Assembly: GCA_934167165.1 (NCBI GenBank)
Contig: CAKPKG010000008.1
Location: 1-43,446 of the forward strand
Origin: an uncultured Clostridia bacterium
GTDB taxonomy: Bacteria > Bacillota > Clostridia > TANB77 > CAG-508
Direction of reading: 5' to 3'
DNA length: 43,446 bases
Under the pieces are notes generated by a model. It made no database searches and was not told where the DNA came from. It saw nothing but the letters and a program-made list of their open reading frames with translations. Each line of letters starts with the position of its first letter. Position 1 is the first letter of the stretch. This document shows, in pieces, positions 18,193 to 26,670 of the stretch. A program made the translations under genes and the position numbers.

Positions 18193-19056
18193 CTAAGCTC
18201 CCCTTCTCCAATAGAATAAATATTGTTGTGCAATTCCTGCTAAATTACCATATTTTGTTTTAGCTAATTGCTCTATTTCTTTTTTATTTATTTTTGCCTC
18301 ATCCTCATTTTTTATATATAATTCATTCATAACTCTTCGTACCCAAACATCTATTGGAAATACTTCTAATCTTTTAAGTGTAGAAAATAACATTATACAA
18401 TCTGCCACTTTAGGTCCTACTCCTGGAAATTGCAATAGTTCTTCTTTTAGTTTATTTACGTCCTTTTCGTCTGCTAATTTTTTTAATTTGTCTGGATTTT
18501 CATTTATTATTTTAGTTGTTTTATATACTCTTACATCTCTAAATCCAAGTCCAAGTTTTCTTAAATCTTCTACACTTGCTTTAGATAGCTCTTGTGGTGT
18601 TGGAAATGTGTAATATTCATTATTATTCCAAACTATTTTTTTACCATAACTTTTAGAAATTCTTTCTATTATTCCTTTTATTCTGGGAATATTGTTGTTT
18701 GCCGATATTATAAATGAAATAAGTGTTTCCCATAAATCTTGATTTAGTATTCTAATTCCTTCTCCATATTTAATGCTAGTTTTCAAGTAATCATCCACAT
18801 TTGATAATCTGCTTTTTATATTGTCATAGTTTGTATCTAAATCAAAGTATTTTTTACACTCGTCTTTTATATTTCCTTTGCATATTCCTTTAAAGAAAAT
18901 CTTTTCAGCTTGCTTTTTTACATTTATAACATTATTTCTAAATACACCTGTATAACTACCATCTTTTTGTTCATTCCATCTAAAACATTGTCCACATTCA
19001 AAAATGTGTTTTGGTTCAAATGAAGTACAGTTTTCTAAAATATACTCTTGTTCCAT
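18193..19056 (-). CDS. 8-oxoguanine DNA glycosylase (OGG1-like)
   Basis: Bifunctional HhH-GPD glycosylase that excises 8-oxoguanine. The 287-residue protein has the OGG N-terminal domain with ECGQCFRWNE, then the helix-hairpin-helix FPGVGPKVADCIMLF, which contains the catalytic lysine (the OGG1 K249 position), and FPIDVWVRRV with the catalytic aspartate. It closely resembles Clostridia Ogg proteins. The ATG at 19056 follows AGGGGAT. It is the first gene of the minus-strand run leading into the DUF2207 gene and is divergent from the rubredoxin gene. Together with family-4 Udg it gives this region two base-excision enzymes. Confidence 0.92.
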   Translation of the reverse strand: MEQEYILENCTSFEPKHIFECGQCFRWNEQKDGSYTGVFRNNVINVKKQAEKIFFKGICKGNIKDECKKYFDLDTNYDNIKSRLSNVDDYLKTSIKYGEGIRILNQDLWETLISFIISANNNIPRIKGIIERISKSYGKKIVWNNNEYYTFPTPQELSKASVEDLRKLGLGFRDVRVYKTTKIINENPDKLKKLADEKDVNKLKEELLQFPGVGPKVADCIMLFSTLKRLEVFPIDVWVRRVMNELYIKNEDEAKINKKEIEQLAKTKYGNLAGIAQQYLFYWRRGA

Positions 19057-19139
19057 AAAATCCCCTGCACAAATTCCAATTTTTCTTTTTTTACATTAGA
19101 TATTATATCATATTTAGCCTATTTCTGTATATATTTTAA

Positions 19140-19168
19140 TTGACATTTCAAGCTTATTATATTATCAT
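19140..19168 (+). promoter_or_regulatory. Sigma-A promoter of the rubredoxin gene
   Basis: TTGACA at 19140-19145 (perfect), a 17-base spacer, then TATCAT at 19163-19168 (5 of 6). About 30 bases upstream of the start codon. Confidence 0.75.
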
Positions 19169-19198
19169 ATTGTATATTTAATTAGAAGGGATGATTTT

Positions 19199-19333
19199 AT
19201 GCAGTGTAAATGCGATATTTGCGGATTCATTTATGATGAAAACAAAGAAGCAGTTAAATTTGAAGACTTACCAACTGACTGGGTTTGCCCAATTTGCGGT
19301 ACAAGTAAAAATTCTTTTTCTGAAGTAAAATAA
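19199..19333 (+). CDS. Rubredoxin-like protein (44 residues)
   Basis: Small iron electron carrier of anaerobes. The 44-residue product has both knuckles, CDICGFIYD and CPICGTSKNSF, each with a CxxCG pair for one Fe, and the PTDWVCP stretch characteristic of rubredoxins. It is shorter than the usual 52-54 residues because the spacing between the knuckles is compressed. An AGAAGGGATG ribosome binding site precedes the ATG. It has its own strong promoter and a terminator, so it is monocistronic. Confidence 0.9.
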   Translation: MQCKCDICGFIYDENKEAVKFEDLPTDWVCPICGTSKNSFSEVK

Positions 19334-19346
19334 ATAAAAATATATA

Positions 19347-19377
19347 AATAGCTTACAAGTAAAACTTGCAAGCTATT
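19347..19377. terminator. Terminator between rubredoxin and the dehydrogenase gene
   Basis: A 14-bp stem with one mismatch, AATAGCTTACAAGT (19347-19360) and ACTTGCAAGCTATT (19364-19377), closes a 3-base loop and is followed by ATTTTTAT. It serves the convergent rubredoxin and dehydrogenase genes. Confidence 0.85.
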
Positions 19378-19381
19378 ATTT

Positions 19382-20371
19382 TTATACCTTATTTTTACAA
19401 TCTCCTGTTTCAAAAAACTCTTTTATATTTTCGCATGTGTCTAATGCAATTTTATTTAGAGCTTCTTTCGTAAAGAATGCTTGATGTGATGTTACTACTA
19501 CATTTGGCATAGTAAGTAATATTGAAAGTTCTTCATCTCTTATATATGAATTAGACATATCATTTAAAAAGAATTCCTCTTCATCTTCGTAAACATCTAA
19601 ACCAAGTCCACCAATTTTGCCTTGTTCTAGCCTTTTTATTAAGCTTTTTGTGTCTATTAGTTTTCCTCTACTTGTGTTTATTAATACAACCCCATCTTTC
19701 ATTTTATCTAATGATTCTTCATTTATCATTTTATAATTTTCGTCTGTTAATGGACAATGAAGTGATATTATATCTGATTCTTTATATAATGTGTCTAAGT
19801 CTACATATTCAAAATTCATTTCTTTTGCTGATTTTTCATCTGGGAATTTATCATAAGCTAATACTCTACACCCAAAGCCATTCATAATGTTTATAAATAC
19901 TTTTCCGATTTTACCTGAACCTATAACTCCAACTGTTTTACCGTGTATATCAAATCCTAATAGTCCGTTTAGAGTAAAATTGTATTTTTTTGTTCTTTGA
20001 TATGCTTTATATATTTTTCTATCAATACTTAAAAGTAATGCTACTGCATGTTCTGCAACTGCATAAGGAGAGTATGCTGGTACTCTTACCACTTTTAGCT
20101 TTTCTCCAATCTTTTTTATATCTACATTGTTAAATCCTGCACATCTTAAAGCTATTAGTTTTACTCCATCCTCTTCTAAGATTTTAATTGTTTTTTCGTC
20201 TACTACGTCGTTTACAAATATACATACAACGTCAAATCCTTTTGCTAGTGGTGCAGTTTCACTATTTAATCTTGATTCTAAATATGTTATTTCATAACCA
20301 TATTTTTTATTGTATTCATCAAACAATTTTTTATCATATTCTTTTGTATCAAAAAATGCTATTTTTATCAT
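19382..20371 (-). CDS. ldhA: D-2-hydroxyacid dehydrogenase, probably D-lactate dehydrogenase
   Basis: NAD-dependent reduction of pyruvate to D-lactate is the likely role, an NADH sink in fermentation. The 329-residue protein is of normal length. It shows the Rossmann motif GVIGSGKIGKVF, the substrate-binding LRCAGFNNVD, the catalytic arginine in LINTSRGKLID, the catalytic glutamate in DVYEDEEEFF, and the histidine in VVTSHQAFFTKEA. The Arg-Glu-His triad and the C-terminal FFTKEAL match the D-LDH subgroup rather than phosphoglycerate dehydrogenase. The ATG follows AGAAGGAATA. Other 2-ketoacids cannot be excluded as substrates. Confidence 0.88.
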   Translation of the reverse strand: MIKIAFFDTKEYDKKLFDEYNKKYGYEITYLESRLNSETAPLAKGFDVVCIFVNDVVDEKTIKILEEDGVKLIALRCAGFNNVDIKKIGEKLKVVRVPAYSPYAVAEHAVALLLSIDRKIYKAYQRTKKYNFTLNGLLGFDIHGKTVGVIGSGKIGKVFINIMNGFGCRVLAYDKFPDEKSAKEMNFEYVDLDTLYKESDIISLHCPLTDENYKMINEESLDKMKDGVVLINTSRGKLIDTKSLIKRLEQGKIGGLGLDVYEDEEEFFLNDMSNSYIRDEELSILLTMPNVVVTSHQAFFTKEALNKIALDTCENIKEFFETGDCKNKV

Positions 20372-20410
20372 ATTCTATTCCTTCTTACTTTTTATTAATT
20401 TCTTTGCAAT

Positions 20411-20433
20411 GTGGGTCGCCTAAAATGGCGAAC
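20411..20433. repeat. GC-richer dispersed repeat fragment
   Basis: GTGGGTCGCCTAAAATGGCG lies between the dehydrogenase gene and the TSCPD gene. The GGGTCGCC half matches the start of the fragment at 35487, suggesting remnants of one repeat family. Confidence 0.35.
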
Positions 20434-20440
20434 AATACAT

Positions 20441-20689
20441 TTATTTAATTATATATTTTTCTAATGCTCTAGCTATTTGGTCTGGGCAAGATGTTCCTTT
20501 GTATCCACATGGAATTCCTTTTAGTTTTTTTATTATGTCTTTTATTTTCATTCCTTCTACTAATTTTGAAATTCCTACTGTATTCCCTGGGCATCCTCCA
20601 ACTACTTTTACTGATTTTACAATATCTCCTTCTATATCGAATACTAACTCTCTTGAGCATACTCCTTCTGGTTTATATCTATATTCCAT
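20441..20689 (-). CDS. TSCPD domain protein (TIGR03905-like)
   Basis: Small conserved protein of anaerobic Firmicutes, of unknown function. The 82-residue product carries the namesake TSCPD motif near the C-terminus (GYKGTSCPDQIARAL) and a GGCPGNTVGISKLVEG segment. The TSCPD domain also occurs in ribonucleotide reductases and related proteins, where it may bind metal or nucleic acid. The start is the ATG at 20689, after GAGGTG; the in-frame GTG three codons earlier is part of the ribosome binding site. Confidence 0.88.
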   Translation of the reverse strand: MEYRYKPEGVCSRELVFDIEGDIVKSVKVVGGCPGNTVGISKLVEGMKIKDIIKKLKGIPCGYKGTSCPDQIARALEKYIIK

Positions 20690-20835
20690 ATTTTTCACCT
20701 CTTTTTATTTTTATCTTTTTTTAATATTTTATTACAATTAAATTTTATTTTCAACTATTATATTTTTAAACTTAATTTAAGGTTTGATAATATATAATAT
20801 AATCATACTCCATAATACATATTAAATATTAGGAA

Positions 20836-20879
20836 AAAACATAGCGTAAGTCTATCCCCTTTGACTTACGCTATGTTTT
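20836..20879 (-). terminator. Terminator of the ABC transporter operon
   Basis: A perfect 17-bp inverted repeat (20836-20852 and 20863-20879; arms AAAACATAGCGTAAGTC and its complement) closes a 10-base loop. On the minus strand it is followed by a run of T. It lies 3 bases after the substrate-binding protein gene. Confidence 0.88.
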
Positions 20880-20882
20880 GTT

Positions 20883-21894
20883 TTATTTTATTGCTTTTTT
20901 TGCGAACTCATTATTTACTATTGTTTCATAAGGTGCTTTTGTTGTAAGTTCTCCTGCTTCTTGCATTACTGTTTGTAATTTTTCAAAAGCTTCTTGTTTT
21001 AGTACTGGTGTTTCATTCCAAGCATCTATGTCTTTATATCTTTGAATTGAACTTTCTAACATATTTAAATCTGTATCTGGGAAAAAGTTTTGTATTTTTT
21101 CTGCAATTTCTTTTGCTGTATGTTCTTTTACCCATGTTTGACCTTTATATACTGCATTTGTAAAGCCTTGAATTATATCTTTGTTATTGTTTATATAGCT
21201 CTTTTTTGCAAAGTATGCTGTATATGGTATTTCTCCTCCTGCTTCTCCAACTGATGCTACTATATATCCTTTTCCTTGTGCTTCTGTCATTGATGCTGTT
21301 GGTTCAAATAGTGTAACATAGTCTGCTTTTCCTCCTGCAAATGCTCCTGCCATTAAGTCGAATTTAATACTATCATCTAATACTACATCTTTTTTTGTGT
21401 CTAATCCACTTTGTTTTAGTACATATTCAAATGTCATATATGGTACTCCACCTTTTCTACCAGGAATAATAGTAGAACCTTTTAAATCTGTCCATTTAAA
21501 GTCTTTGTTTTCTTTTCTGCTAACTAGAAAAGATCCATCTCTTTTAGTCATTTGTGCAAATACTTGCATGTAGTCTTCTTTTCCTTCGTTATATACATAA
21601 ATTGCAGCTTCTGGTCCGTGCAAATCCTATATCACTTTGACCAGCAAGCACTGCTGTCATTACCTTATCTGCACCTTGACCTGTGGTAATTTCTATATCC
21701 AAATTTTCTTCTTTAAAATATCCATTGCTAATTGCAACATATTGTGGTGCATAAAAAACTGAACGTGTAACTTCATTTAATCTTATTTTTGTCATTTCCG
21801 TGTTTCCGTTATTTTTATCTTTAAGCATAGAATATGCTAAAATTCCACCAACGACTAATAAGATTATAAGTATGCCTATAATATATTTTTTCAA
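20883..21894 (-). CDS. ABC transporter substrate-binding protein, NMT1/THI5/SsuA-like (one CGGA recoding site)
   Basis: Extracellular solute receptor for an ABC importer of the nitrate/sulfonate/thiamine-precursor type. The 336-residue corrected product has an N-terminal membrane anchor (residues 3-23, no lipobox cysteine), then LNEVTRSVFYAPQYVAISNGYFKEENL, the family's opening strand, and QGADKVMTAVLAGQSDIGFAGPEAA, the ligand-binding hinge. The frame breaks at codon 93 where GCA CGGA CCA must be read with CGGA as Gly. The length minus one is 337 codons. The start is TTG at 21894, after AAGGAG. The ligand is uncertain: no thiamine or sulfonate genes are adjacent, and no TPP riboswitch was seen. 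Confidence 0.82.
21615..21618 (-). other. CGGA recoding site in the substrate-binding protein gene (Gly93)
   Basis: Coding strand reads GGA TTT GCA CGGA CCA GAA GCT. CGG is in frame, 92 codons from the TTG start. Four-base reading gives GFAGPEAA, the conserved motif of the family. Confidence 0.85.
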
Positions 21895-21913
21895 AATTTT
21901 TCTCCTTTCAATT

Positions 21914-22045
21914 GATTGTAATTTACTTAGGTGAAGTGCGCAGTGAGAAGTGTGAGGTTGGATTTATAGAGTCAAGTCTTCGCAGGCCTTTCCCTATTTT
22001 TCACACTTCTCACATCCCACTTCTCACTTCGTGTCAAATTACAAT
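21914..22045. repeat. 130-bp dispersed palindromic element, copy 3 (divergent, orientation B)
   Basis: Copy between the permease and substrate-binding genes, inside the ABC operon. It has diverged arms (GTGAGAAGTGTGAGG) and the core CAAGTCTTCGCAGGCC instead of the usual GGCTTCGTAGG. The ends GATTGTAATTTA and TAAATTGTAATTTG (read inverted) still pair. As an RNA hairpin inside the transcript it could attenuate or insulate the last gene; this is inference. Confidence 0.75.
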
Positions 22046-22863
22046 TTATCCAAATTTTTTTGTTTTTAAAATTATTTTTTCTAGTAGGACTACTGCCTCA
22101 TACATAATTGCTGCGACAGCTGCAAGTATTACTACACTTGCCATTACTAAATCTAACTGAAATACTTGGCCTCCATATACTATTAAATAGCCGAAGTCCT
22201 GCTTTTGATACTAAGAATTCCCCTGATATTACTCCGACTAGTGAAAGCCCTATATTCACTTTTAACGAATTTATAAATGTAGAAATGTTTGCTGGTATTA
22301 CTATTTTTGTTAATATTTGTAATTTATTTGCATTAAAGGTTTTTGCCATTTTTATTTTTTCACTATCTGTATTTAAAAAACCATTTAATATTTCTAAAAT
22401 TGTAACTATTAAAGATATTGCTAATGCCATTACTATAATTGCGCCTGTTCCTGCTCCTACCCATATTATTATTACCGGTCCGAAGTGCTATTTTTGGTAA
22501 ACTATTTAATACTACTAAGAATGGTTCAGATACTTTTGATAGAAATTTTGACCACCATAGTATTATTGCAATAATTACTCCAAGTATAGCTCCAGATAAG
22601 AATCCTACTATTGTTTCATAACATGTAACTCCTAAGTGTTCTAATAGTCCATTTTGAGATAAATTCATAAACGTTTTTAGCATTCTAGATGGTTGGCTTG
22701 TTATAAAGCTATCTATTACTCCTTTATTGGCTAGTATTTCCCATAATGCTACAAATGCAACAGCTATTGTAATTTGTGTAAATAATGTTAATATTTTTGT
22801 TAATCTAATTTTTTTTAGATACTTTTTTCTTTCTTCTGAATTATTTTTCTTTTGCATCAACAT
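22046..22863 (-). CDS. ABC transporter permease, SsuC/ThiX-like (two CGGN recoding sites)
   Basis: Inner-membrane subunit of the importer. The 271-residue corrected protein has six predicted membrane segments and the EAA-like cytoplasmic loop. Two frame breaks lie on in-frame CGG: at codon 128 (CTT CGGA CCG, giving SLPKIALGPV) and codon 224 (CTT CGGC TAT, giving AGLGYLIVYGGQ, the conserved C-terminal loop). After correction the length is 272 codons and the stop is TAA at 22048-22046. The start at 22863 overlaps the end of the ATPase gene by 23 bases and follows AAGGAG; an ATG two codons downstream is a possible alternative. Confidence 0.82.
22190..22193 (-). other. CGGC recoding site in the permease gene (Gly224)
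   Basis: Coding strand reads GGA CTT CGGC TAT TTA. It is in frame only when the earlier site at 22482 is also read as four bases. Gly gives AGLGYLIVYGG. Confidence 0.85.
22479..22482 (-). other. CGGA recoding site in the permease gene (Gly128)
   Basis: Coding strand reads GCA CTT CGGA CCG GTA. It is in frame 127 codons from the ATG. Four-base reading gives KIALGPVIIIWVG, as in SsuC-type permeases. Confidence 0.85.
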
Positions 22864-23619
22864 CTAGCTCCTTCCATAAGCTATCAAAATATTTACTGAA
22901 TTTTGGACTTTTACGGCAGTTCATAGGATCTCTTCCTTCTATTTCGAAATCTATTGTATCAATTTTTTTAACAGTTGCTGGCCTTTTTGTAAGTACTACT
23001 ATTCTGTCAGACATGCTAATAGCCTCTGATATATCGTGTGTTACCATTACTGTGGTAATATTTTCATTTTTTAGAATTTTGTATATATCCTTTGTTACCA
23101 TTATTCTTGTTTGATAATCAAGAGCCGAAAAAGCTTCATCTAATAGAAGAATTTCTGGTCTTATTGCAAGTGTTCTAATTAGTGCTACTCTTTGCCTCAT
23201 TCCTCCTGATAATTGAGATGGATATTTGTCTTTAAATTCATAAAGATTATATTTTTTTAATAAATCTTTTACATATTGCTCGTTTTCTTTAGTTTTTCTT
23301 TTTGTTATTTCCAACCCAAAAACCACATTGTTATATATAGTTCTCCATTCTAGTAAACTATCTTTTTGAAGCATATATCCAATTTTGTTTGATACATTTT
23401 CTGTTTCTACATTATCTATATATATCTTTCCACTTGATTTCTCTTCTAGTCCTGCAATTATTGAAAGTAATGTTGATTTTCCGACATCCGACTTGGTCCA
23501 ATTATGCTAACAAATTCGCCTTCATTTACATTAAAATTTATATTTCTTAAAGCTTCTATTTCCCCATTTTTTGCTTGATATGTCTTGTTTATATTTTCTA
23601 ATCTTAAAACTTCTTTCAT
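22841..23619 (-). CDS. ABC transporter ATPase, SsuB/TauB-like (two CGGA recoding sites in Walker A)
   Basis: ATP-hydrolysing subunit of the importer. The corrected 258-residue protein has Walker A GPSGCGKST at residues 41-49, the Q-loop YMLQKDSLLEW, the signature LSGGMRQRVAL, Walker B LLLDEAFSALD and the H-loop VTHDI. Two in-frame CGGA quadruplets, at codons 44 and 46, supply the two glycines of Walker A; only 777 of the 779 bases then count (259 codons). Without recoding the P-loop is destroyed. The ATG at 23619 follows an AGGAGG-type site. It is the first gene of the operon ATPase-permease-[repeat]-substrate-binding protein. Confidence 0.85.
23480..23490 (-). other. Two CGGA recoding sites in the ATPase Walker A (Gly44 and Gly46)
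   Basis: Coding strand reads AGT CGGA TGT CGGA AAA TCA, sites 23490-23487 and 23483-23480. The second is in frame only after the first shift. Reading both as Gly gives SGCGKS; triplet reading gives S-R-M-S-E-N and loses the motif. Two sites separated by one codon make a sequencing slip very unlikely. Confidence 0.9.
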
Positions 23620-23722
23620 GCTATTCCTCCTACTATATTAATAATATATTCCTATTTATGTAAATTGGTGCCGTTAATTTTTTAACAGATTTCACTTAAC
23701 ACTTCATGCCAAATTATATTTT

Positions 23723-23750
23723 TTGGTTGTATATTATAATTTTATATAAT
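23723..23750 (+). promoter_or_regulatory. Possible promoter for purE-purC
   Basis: TATAAT at 23745-23750 with TTGGTT 16 bases upstream at 23723-23728 (3 of 6). A weak match; no purine riboswitch was recognised in the 165-base gap. Confidence 0.35.
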
Positions 23751-23784
23751 ATAATTAATTTAGTTTTATTTTTGGGAGGGAAAA

Positions 23785-24294
23785 ATGGAAAAAAATATTG
23801 ATGTAGCAATAATTATGGGAAGCGATTCTGACTTACCTATAATGAAAGATAGTGCCAAATTTTTGGACAATATGGGAATTTCTTATGAGATGAAAATTTT
23901 ATCTGTTCATAGATGCCCAGATGAAGCAATTGATTACGCAAAAAATCTTAAAAATAGAGGTGTTAAAGCAATTATTGCTGGTGCTGGTGGTGCAGCTCAT
24001 TTACCTGGAATTTTTGCAGCAGTAAATACATGCCCAGTAATTGGTGTTCCTATTCATTCTAAGGCTTTAAATGGTATTGATTCACTTTATTCAATTGTGC
24101 AAATGCCTTCTGGAATTCCTGTTGCAACAGTTGCAATAAATGGCGCAAAAAATGCAGCTATTTTAGCAACTCAAATAATAGGTGTTTCGAATGAAGATGT
24201 GCGTAATAAATTAGCTGATTTTAAAGCTGGATTAAAAGATGCTGTTATGGAAAAAGATGCAAAATTACAAGATGTAGGTTACGAAAATTATTAA
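23785..24294 (+). CDS. purE: N5-carboxyaminoimidazole ribonucleotide mutase
   Basis: Converts N5-CAIR to CAIR in de novo purine synthesis. The 169-residue protein is of normal length. It shows IIMGSDSDLP at the N-terminus, LSVHRCPD, with the catalytic histidine position, and the core AGAGGAAHLPG, followed by the family GVPI and PSGIPVATV segments. The GGGAGGG ribosome binding site precedes the ATG at 23785. It is 21 bases before purC and so forms a small purE-purC operon. The ATP-dependent partner purK is not in the window. Confidence 0.95.
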   Translation: MEKNIDVAIIMGSDSDLPIMKDSAKFLDNMGISYEMKILSVHRCPDEAIDYAKNLKNRGVKAIIAGAGGAAHLPGIFAAVNTCPVIGVPIHSKALNGIDSLYSIVQMPSGIPVATVAINGAKNAAILATQIIGVSNEDVRNKLADFKAGLKDAVMEKDAKLQDVGYENY

Positions 24295-24315
24295 TTTAGA
24301 AAGGATTGTTATTTT

Positions 24316-25167
24316 ATGAAAAAAATTAGTAGTGGTAAAGTTCGTGAAATATATGAAGTAGATGATGACAAACTTATGATGGTTGTTTCTGATAGAATTT
24401 CTGCATTTGATTTTATTATGCCAAATCCTGTTTTGGACAAAGGAAAAATTTTAAATAAATTATCTGAATTCTGGTTTAATTTTGTTTCTGATATTATACC
24501 AAACCATATAATTACTACAAATTATGAAGAGTTTCCAGAGGAGTTTAGAAAAGAAGAATTTAAAGATAGAAGTATGTTAGTAAAAAAATTAAAAATGCTT
24601 CCAGTTGAATGTATTGTGAGAGGTTATATTACAGGTTCTGGTTGGGCAGAATATCAAAAAACTGGTACTGTTTGCAATATTAAATTGCCAGAGGGTTTAC
24701 AAGAATGTCAAAAATTGGATGAGCCAATCTTTACGCCTTCTACAAAAGCTGAACTTGGAGATCATGACGAAAATATTTCTTTTGAGAGATGTAAAGAAAT
24801 TTTAGGTAATGAACTTGCTGAAAAAGTAAAAAATGCTACAATTAATATTTATAAAAAATGTGCTGATTATGCTCTTTCTAAGGGAATAATTATAGCTGAT
24901 ACAAAATTTGAATTTGGTTTAGATGAAAATGGCAATTTAGTTTTAGGAGATGAAGTTTTAACTCCTGATTCTAGTAGATTCTGGCCTCTTGATGATTATG
25001 AGATAGGTCGAGGTCAAAAAAGTTTTGATAAGCAATACTTAAGAGATTGGTTATCAAATAATGGATATAGAAATAATCCCCCTACTGAACTTCCAAAAGA
25101 TGTTTTAGAAACTACAAGAAATAAATATATAGAGGCTTATGAAAGAATAACAGGAAAGAAATTTTAA
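24316..25167 (+). CDS. purC: Phosphoribosylaminoimidazole-succinocarboxamide synthase (SAICAR synthetase)
   Basis: Adds aspartate to CAIR in step 8 of purine synthesis. The 283-residue protein has the short SAICAR synthetase fold: SSGKVREIYEVDDD at the start, VSDRISAFDFIMPN, VECIVRGYITGSGWAEYQ and DTKFEFGLDENGNLVLGDE. An AAAGGA-type site precedes the ATG. It follows purE directly and ends at the terminator shared with the convergent purB, so three purine genes meet here. Confidence 0.95.
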   Translation: MKKISSGKVREIYEVDDDKLMMVVSDRISAFDFIMPNPVLDKGKILNKLSEFWFNFVSDIIPNHIITTNYEEFPEEFRKEEFKDRSMLVKKLKMLPVECIVRGYITGSGWAEYQKTGTVCNIKLPEGLQECQKLDEPIFTPSTKAELGDHDENISFERCKEILGNELAEKVKNATINIYKKCADYALSKGIIIADTKFEFGLDENGNLVLGDEVLTPDSSRFWPLDDYEIGRGQKSFDKQYLRDWLSNNGYRNNPPTELPKDVLETTRNKYIEAYERITGKKF

Positions 25168-25210
25168 AAAAATGAGACAAAAGAGTGTAATTCTCTTTTG
25201 TCTCATTTTT
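25168..25210. terminator. Bidirectional terminator, purC / purB
   Basis: A perfect 18-bp inverted repeat (25168-25185 and 25193-25210, core ATGAGACAAAAGAG) closes a 7-base loop. A- and T-runs on its flanks serve both strands. Confidence 0.9.
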
Positions 25211-25213
25211 TCT

Positions 25214-26647
25214 CTAGACATTTATCTCTACTTTTTCTTCGTTTATTAAGTCTTTATATTTTTCTAGTACTGGATTTACACATTCTCCTATAAAATCTGT
25301 TACTTGATTTTTTGCTCTTCCACAAAGGTGATCTGGATTTAATATATGTAAAATTTCTTCTTTGGTTAGGCCGAATGTTTCGTCTGCTGCTATTCTATCT
25401 ACTAAGTCATTTGGTCTGCCAAATTCTTTTACTTCTCTTCCAGCTTCCATTGAGTATACTCTTATTTTTTCATGTAATTCTTGTCTATCTCCACCTTTTA
25501 AAACTGCATTCATAAGTATTTCTTCTGTTCCCATAAATGGAAGTTCTTGCATCATATTTGTTTTTATTACGTTTTTATATACTACAATATTTGATGATAT
25601 GTTTTCATAAAGAATTAATATCGCATCTGTTGCTAAAAAGCTCTCTGGCACGTATATTCTCTTATTTGCAGAATCATCAAGTGTTCTTTCTAGCCATTGT
25701 GTTGCAGTTGTTATTTTTGCATCATTTGAAAGTACCATTACATGTCTTGAAAGTGAATTTATTCTTTCACATCTCATTGGATTTCTTTTATATGCCATTG
25801 CTGATGATCCAATTTGTCCTTTTTCGAATGGCTCTTCTAATTCTTTTTCGTGTTGTAAAAGTCTCATGTCATTTGCAAATTTTGATGCACTTTCTGCTAT
25901 TCCTGATAAGCAATTTAATACTATTGAATCTAATTTTCTTGTATATGTTTGGCCAGATACTGCATATACTTTGTCAAATCCCATTTTTTCTGCTATTTTT
26001 CCATCTATTTGTTTTACTTTTTCTTCATCTTTAAATAATTTCATAAAACTTTCTTGTGTTCCTGTTGTTCCTTTGCAACCTAAAAGTTTCATTCTTGATT
26101 CTACAAATTCTAATTCTTCTAAATCTTCTAATAAATCTTGCATCCAAAGTGTTGCTCTTTTACCAACTGTTGTTAGCTGTGCAGGTTGAAAATGTGTATA
26201 TCCTAAGCATGTTGTTCCTTTATATTCATCTGCAAATTTTTTTAGATTATTTATTACATTAACTAATTTTGCTTTTATAATTTTTAAAGCTTCTCTCATT
26301 AAAATTACGTCTGTGTTATCTGTTACGTAGCAAGATGTTGCTCCTAAGTGTATTATTGGTTTTGCTTTTGGGCATTTTGTACCAAATTCATAAACATGTG
26401 CCATAACATCATGTCTACATTCTTTTTCTCTTTTTGCAACTACATCATAATCAATGTTATTTACATTTTCTTTCATTTCATTAATTTGTTCGTCTGTTAT
26501 ATCAATTCCTAGCTCTTTTTCTGTTTCTGCAAGTGCAACCCAAAGTTTTCTCCATGTTGAATATTTAGAATCACTTGACCAAATTTTGTTCATCTCTTTA
26601 CTTGGATATCTTCCAGCAAGTGGTGTTACATAGATTTCATTGTTCAT
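25214..26647 (-). CDS. purB: Adenylosuccinate lyase
   Basis: Cleaves SAICAR and adenylosuccinate in purine synthesis. The 477-residue protein is a fumarase-superfamily lyase: HLGATSCYVTDN in the first conserved region, GYTHFQPAQLTTVGKR in the second, and the superfamily signature GSSAMAYKRNPMRCERI with the mobile catalytic serine loop. The ATG at 26647 lies 23 bases after the mreC stop, so it is probably transcribed with mreC-mreB-radC. It converges on purE-purC, so the pathway genes are adjacent but not in one operon. Confidence 0.94.
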   Translation of the reverse strand: MNNEIYVTPLAGRYPSKEMNKIWSSDSKYSTWRKLWVALAETEKELGIDITDEQINEMKENVNNIDYDVVAKREKECRHDVMAHVYEFGTKCPKAKPIIHLGATSCYVTDNTDVILMREALKIIKAKLVNVINNLKKFADEYKGTTCLGYTHFQPAQLTTVGKRATLWMQDLLEDLEELEFVESRMKLLGCKGTTGTQESFMKLFKDEEKVKQIDGKIAEKMGFDKVYAVSGQTYTRKLDSIVLNCLSGIAESASKFANDMRLLQHEKELEEPFEKGQIGSSAMAYKRNPMRCERINSLSRHVMVLSNDAKITTATQWLERTLDDSANKRIYVPESFLATDAILILYENISSNIVVYKNVIKTNMMQELPFMGTEEILMNAVLKGGDRQELHEKIRVYSMEAGREVKEFGRPNDLVDRIAADETFGLTKEEILHILNPDHLCGRAKNQVTDFIGECVNPVLEKYKDLINEEKVEINV

Positions 26648-26670
26648 AATATATCTCCTTTTCTTTTATA

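Noticed and set aside
23620..23784. TPP or purine riboswitch upstream of the ABC operon or purE
   Set aside because: The 165-base gap shows no recognisable TPP or purine aptamer motif.
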